Below, one piece after another: positions 6,591-8,431 of a stretch of 8,431 nucleotides of DNA (its first letter is position 1; every line of letters begins with the position of its first letter). The DNA is taken from assembly GCA_023264755.1 (NCBI GenBank), contig JAHFVB010000201.1:1-8431 (forward strand), read 5' to 3'. The stretch is from Mycobacterium sp. GTDB lineage: Bacteria; Actinomycetota; Actinomycetes; Mycobacteriales; Mycobacteriaceae. Below the pieces are notes generated by a model, which saw only the letters and a list, made by a program, of their open reading frames with translations, was not told the origin of the DNA and made no database searches. Position numbers and translations under genes: made by a program.

Positions 6591-7192
6591 GAGCTGCGAT
6601 GGATCGCCGAACCCGAACCGCCACAAGCCCTTCACGGGTCTGGTCGGCGATTTCCCGGCTCGTCAGTAGTCGGTTCGGTTTGGTGCTGGCGTTCGGATGG
6701 GGTTTCGCCGAGGCGCTGAGCTGGTTCATCGTCGCCGAAATGGCGTTGATACTGTTCGCCGCAGCGGTACCCCGGCGCGTGATGCCCTGCGCCGCAGCAG
6801 TAATCGGGGGTTCGGTGCTCGGCGTGCTGACCAATGCCGCGCTGGCTGCACACCACGTCTTCCTGCCCGCCCCGCTGACCACGCCGCGGATGGCCCAGAC
6901 TGCCTTCGACCAGCTGGCCGCCGGGCCGAGCGCGATCATGAATCAAGCCCTCTCGGGCATTCCCGTCAAGGTGTATGCGCGCGCCGCCGGCCAGCACGGC
7001 ATCGGAGCGTGGGACCTGGCCGGTTGGACACTGCTGGAGCGCGGGCTCCGAATCTCGATGGTGGGCTTGGTGGTTTGGCTACTCTCCCACCTGTTTCACC
7101 GTTGGCTCAGCCGGTACTACGGGTTCTACCTGGTGGTCGCGATCGTCGTATTCACCGGTTCGCTCACCGCGGTCATCGCGGCGTGGTCCTAG
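6587..7192 (+). CDS. small polytopic membrane protein, possibly DedA/VTT-like
   Basis: This 201-residue protein starts at ATG 6587 inside the ATGA stop of the CdsA-like gene; an in-frame ATG 12 bp later is the alternative. Hydrophobic segments lie at about 29-60, 66-92, 155-170 and 178-199. The first is broken by GFAEALSWFIVAE, with acidic residues inside the membrane (E42, E51). A re-entrant-looking middle, SGIPVKVYARAAG (123-135), carries a glycine-proline-lysine turn. The paired pattern of a GxxEA segment early and a GIPxKxYA segment later recalls small DedA/VTT-domain proteins, which move polyprenyl-phosphate or phospholipids between leaflets, but the similarity is weak. Coupling to a cytidylyltransferase supports a phospholipid or lipid-carrier role. 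The stop TAG 7190-7192 overlaps the stop of the convergent ABC gene. Confidence 0.65.
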   Translation: MRAAMDRRTRTATSPSRVWSAISRLVSSRFGLVLAFGWGFAEALSWFIVAEMALILFAAAVPRRVMPCAAAVIGGSVLGVLTNAALAAHHVFLPAPLTTPRMAQTAFDQLAAGPSAIMNQALSGIPVKVYARAAGQHGIGAWDLAGWTLLERGLRISMVGLVVWLLSHLFHRWLSRYYGFYLVVAIVVFTGSLTAVIAAWS

Positions 7193-8431
7193 CGTCGCCG
7201 ACTGGGGACGGTGAGTCGGACCCTCCATCGCACGAACGCGGCGTAGCAGAGCGACAGCACCCCGAGCATGACGACGTCGAGGTACCAGGCCGACGGGGTG
7301 TGCCTCCAATGGGAATCGTCCGGAACTCCGGCCACGAGGTGGCTCAGGTCGGCCGTCGAGGCCGTAGCGGCCAAACCCCACCGTGCCGGGGTGAACCACG
7401 AGCAGGCCTCAAGTAGCGCCCGGTCCGTCACCGGGATGAAACCGCCCGCGAGCACCAGCTGCGCGGTCAGAGTCGCCGCCATCAGCGGCAGCACCTGATT
7501 GCCGTTGTGCGCCAACGCCGATACTGCCAGCCCGAACACCGCTGCGGCCACGCACGTGGCGGCCGTCCCGACGAACAATTCGAACACCGGACTGCCGAGC
7601 GCCGCCGCGTCCGGAGGTGCGGGCTTGCCGAGCTTGGGCGCCGTCACCAGCACGACCAGGACTGTCGCCTGAGCCACCGCCGCGGTACCGAACACGACGA
7701 CCTTGGCCAGGACGTAGGCCGACGTCGACAGTCCGGCCGCCCGTTCGCGGCCGAAGACGGCTCGTTCACCCACCAATTCGCGAATGGTCAGTGCCGTGCC
7801 CATGAAGATCGCTCCGAGATTGAGCAACACCACGAGTTGCTTCGGCTCGAATGGTGCCGCGCTGTCGGGCGCGGGCTTGGCGAAGCCGACCTCACCGGCC
7901 ACGGCGAGCGGTAACAGCCCGACCAGGACCGGGAGCAACACCAGGAACAGGAAGTACCTGCGGTCGGCGACCGTCAACCGCAGCTGACGGCGCACCAGCG
8001 TCGAGAGTTGACGTACGACGCCGTTGGTGGCGCCGGCCCGCTGGGGAGCGGGTCGGGCTGGGCCCGTCCGGGTCGGGCTGGGCGAAGCGACGGGCGGCGC
8101 GGCGTGTTCGAGGAAGCGGCGGTGGGCCGCGACTGGATCGGCTTCGATCGTTGTGAAGACATCGGCCCAGTCGCTGCTGCCGAGTGTCGGACCGAGCTCG
8201 CTCGGCGGTCCACAGAACGCGGTCCGGCCGCCCGGGGCAAGCAGCAGCACCTGATCGCAGACGTCCAGGTAGTCCAATGAATGGGTGACCACCACGATCA
8301 CGCCGCCGGCCTCGGCGAGCCGGCGCAGCAGCGACATCACCTGCCGGTCCAGCGCGGGGTCCAGCCCGGTCGTGGGCTCGTCGAGGACGAGCAGGGCAGG
8401 GCTGGTCAGGAGTTCCATGGCGATCGAGACG
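7189..8431 (-). CDS. ABC exporter, ATPase-permease fusion resembling Rv1747, 5' end missing
   Basis: At least 413 codons are visible; the frame is open through the right edge with VSIAMELL before the first internal ATG (8418). Counting from that ATG, the ATPase part shows Walker B LLVLDEP (9-15), the D-loop GLDP (18-21) and the switch histidine in VVTH (43-46), then LAPGG and a Pro/Ala-rich linker (about 105-130). A six- or seven-segment ABC-2-type permease follows (about 155-175, 195-215, 235-260, 280-303, 309-330 and 379-397). This NBD-then-TMD order with the MELL-x4-LLxLDEPTTGLDP sequence is that of ABCG-type half transporters and of mycobacterial Rv1747, which has N-terminal FHA domains and exports cell-envelope lipid-linked material. 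Any FHA domain, Walker A and the LSGGQ signature would lie outside the window. The protein sits in the plasma membrane. The substrate is not readable. Confidence 0.9.
   Translation of the reverse strand, partial: VSIAMELLTSPALLVLDEPTTGLDPALDRQVMSLLRRLAEAGGVIVVVTHSLDYLDVCDQVLLLAPGGRTAFCGPPSELGPTLGSSDWADVFTTIEADPVAAHRRFLEHAAPPVASPSPTRTGPARPAPQRAGATNGVVRQLSTLVRRQLRLTVADRRYFLFLVLLPVLVGLLPLAVAGEVGFAKPAPDSAAPFEPKQLVVLLNLGAIFMGTALTIRELVGERAVFGRERAAGLSTSAYVLAKVVVFGTAAVAQATVLVVLVTAPKLGKPAPPDAAALGSPVFELFVGTAATCVAAAVFGLAVSALAHNGNQVLPLMAATLTAQLVLAGGFIPVTDRALLEACSWFTPARWGLAATASTADLSHLVAGVPDDSHWRHTPSAWYLDVVMLGVLSLCYAAFVRWRVRLTVPSRRR
8049..8083. repeat. 15-bp direct repeat in the ABC linker region
   Basis: CGGGTCGGGCTGGGC occurs at 8049-8063 and again at 8069-8083, a 20-bp period. 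Because 20 is not a multiple of three, the two copies are read in different frames. They encode part of the Pro/Arg/Ala/Thr-rich linker between the ATPase and permease domains. A small tandem slip in a flexible linker is the simplest reading. Confidence 0.7.

Overview
The window is GC-rich actinobacterial DNA, most likely from a Mycobacterium or Mycolicibacterium species. The evidence is the strong third-position G+C bias, the GTG starts with 4-bp GTGA or ATGA overlaps, and two mycobacterial-type proteins: a Tat-exported DUF1906 protein resembling Rv2525c, and an ABC exporter resembling the C-terminal two thirds of Rv1747. No mobile element, RNA gene or CRISPR array is visible. The species assignment is inference.

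Left part (1-1643): the 3' end of a HemK2/MTQ2-type methyltransferase overlaps by 4 bp a 74-codon CDGSH-type [2Fe-2S] protein. A convergent gene for a haem-oxygenase-fold, probably diiron, redox enzyme overlaps the CDGSH gene by 24 bp. Centre-left (1644-4296): a 251-bp divergent control region separates the redox enzyme from a large-subunit, KatE/HPII-type catalase. Each gene has a candidate SigF-type promoter (GTTT or GATT, 15-16 nt, GGGTAT). The catalase overlaps by 4 bp an SRPBCC-domain gene that appears to lack its first 35-45 codons. The likely theme is SigF-linked oxidative and general stress defence, with peroxide removal and iron or Fe-S redox chemistry under one shared control region.

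Centre (4317-5427, minus strand): a small Sec-exported protein with two cysteines is followed after 16 bp by the Tat-exported DUF1906 glycoside-hydrolase-like protein. Together they look like a short envelope or secretion operon.

Right part (5682-8431): a CdsA-like phosphatidate cytidylyltransferase with altered signature residues is translationally coupled (ATGA) to a small polytopic membrane protein that weakly resembles DedA/VTT proteins, which suggests a membrane-lipid job. A convergent ABC exporter gene ends on the same CTAG tetranucleotide and runs off the right edge.

The best candidates for something not yet described are the paired SigF-type promoters linking the diiron enzyme to the catalase, the truncated SRPBCC gene fused onto the end of katE, and the divergent CdsA-like/DedA-like pair.
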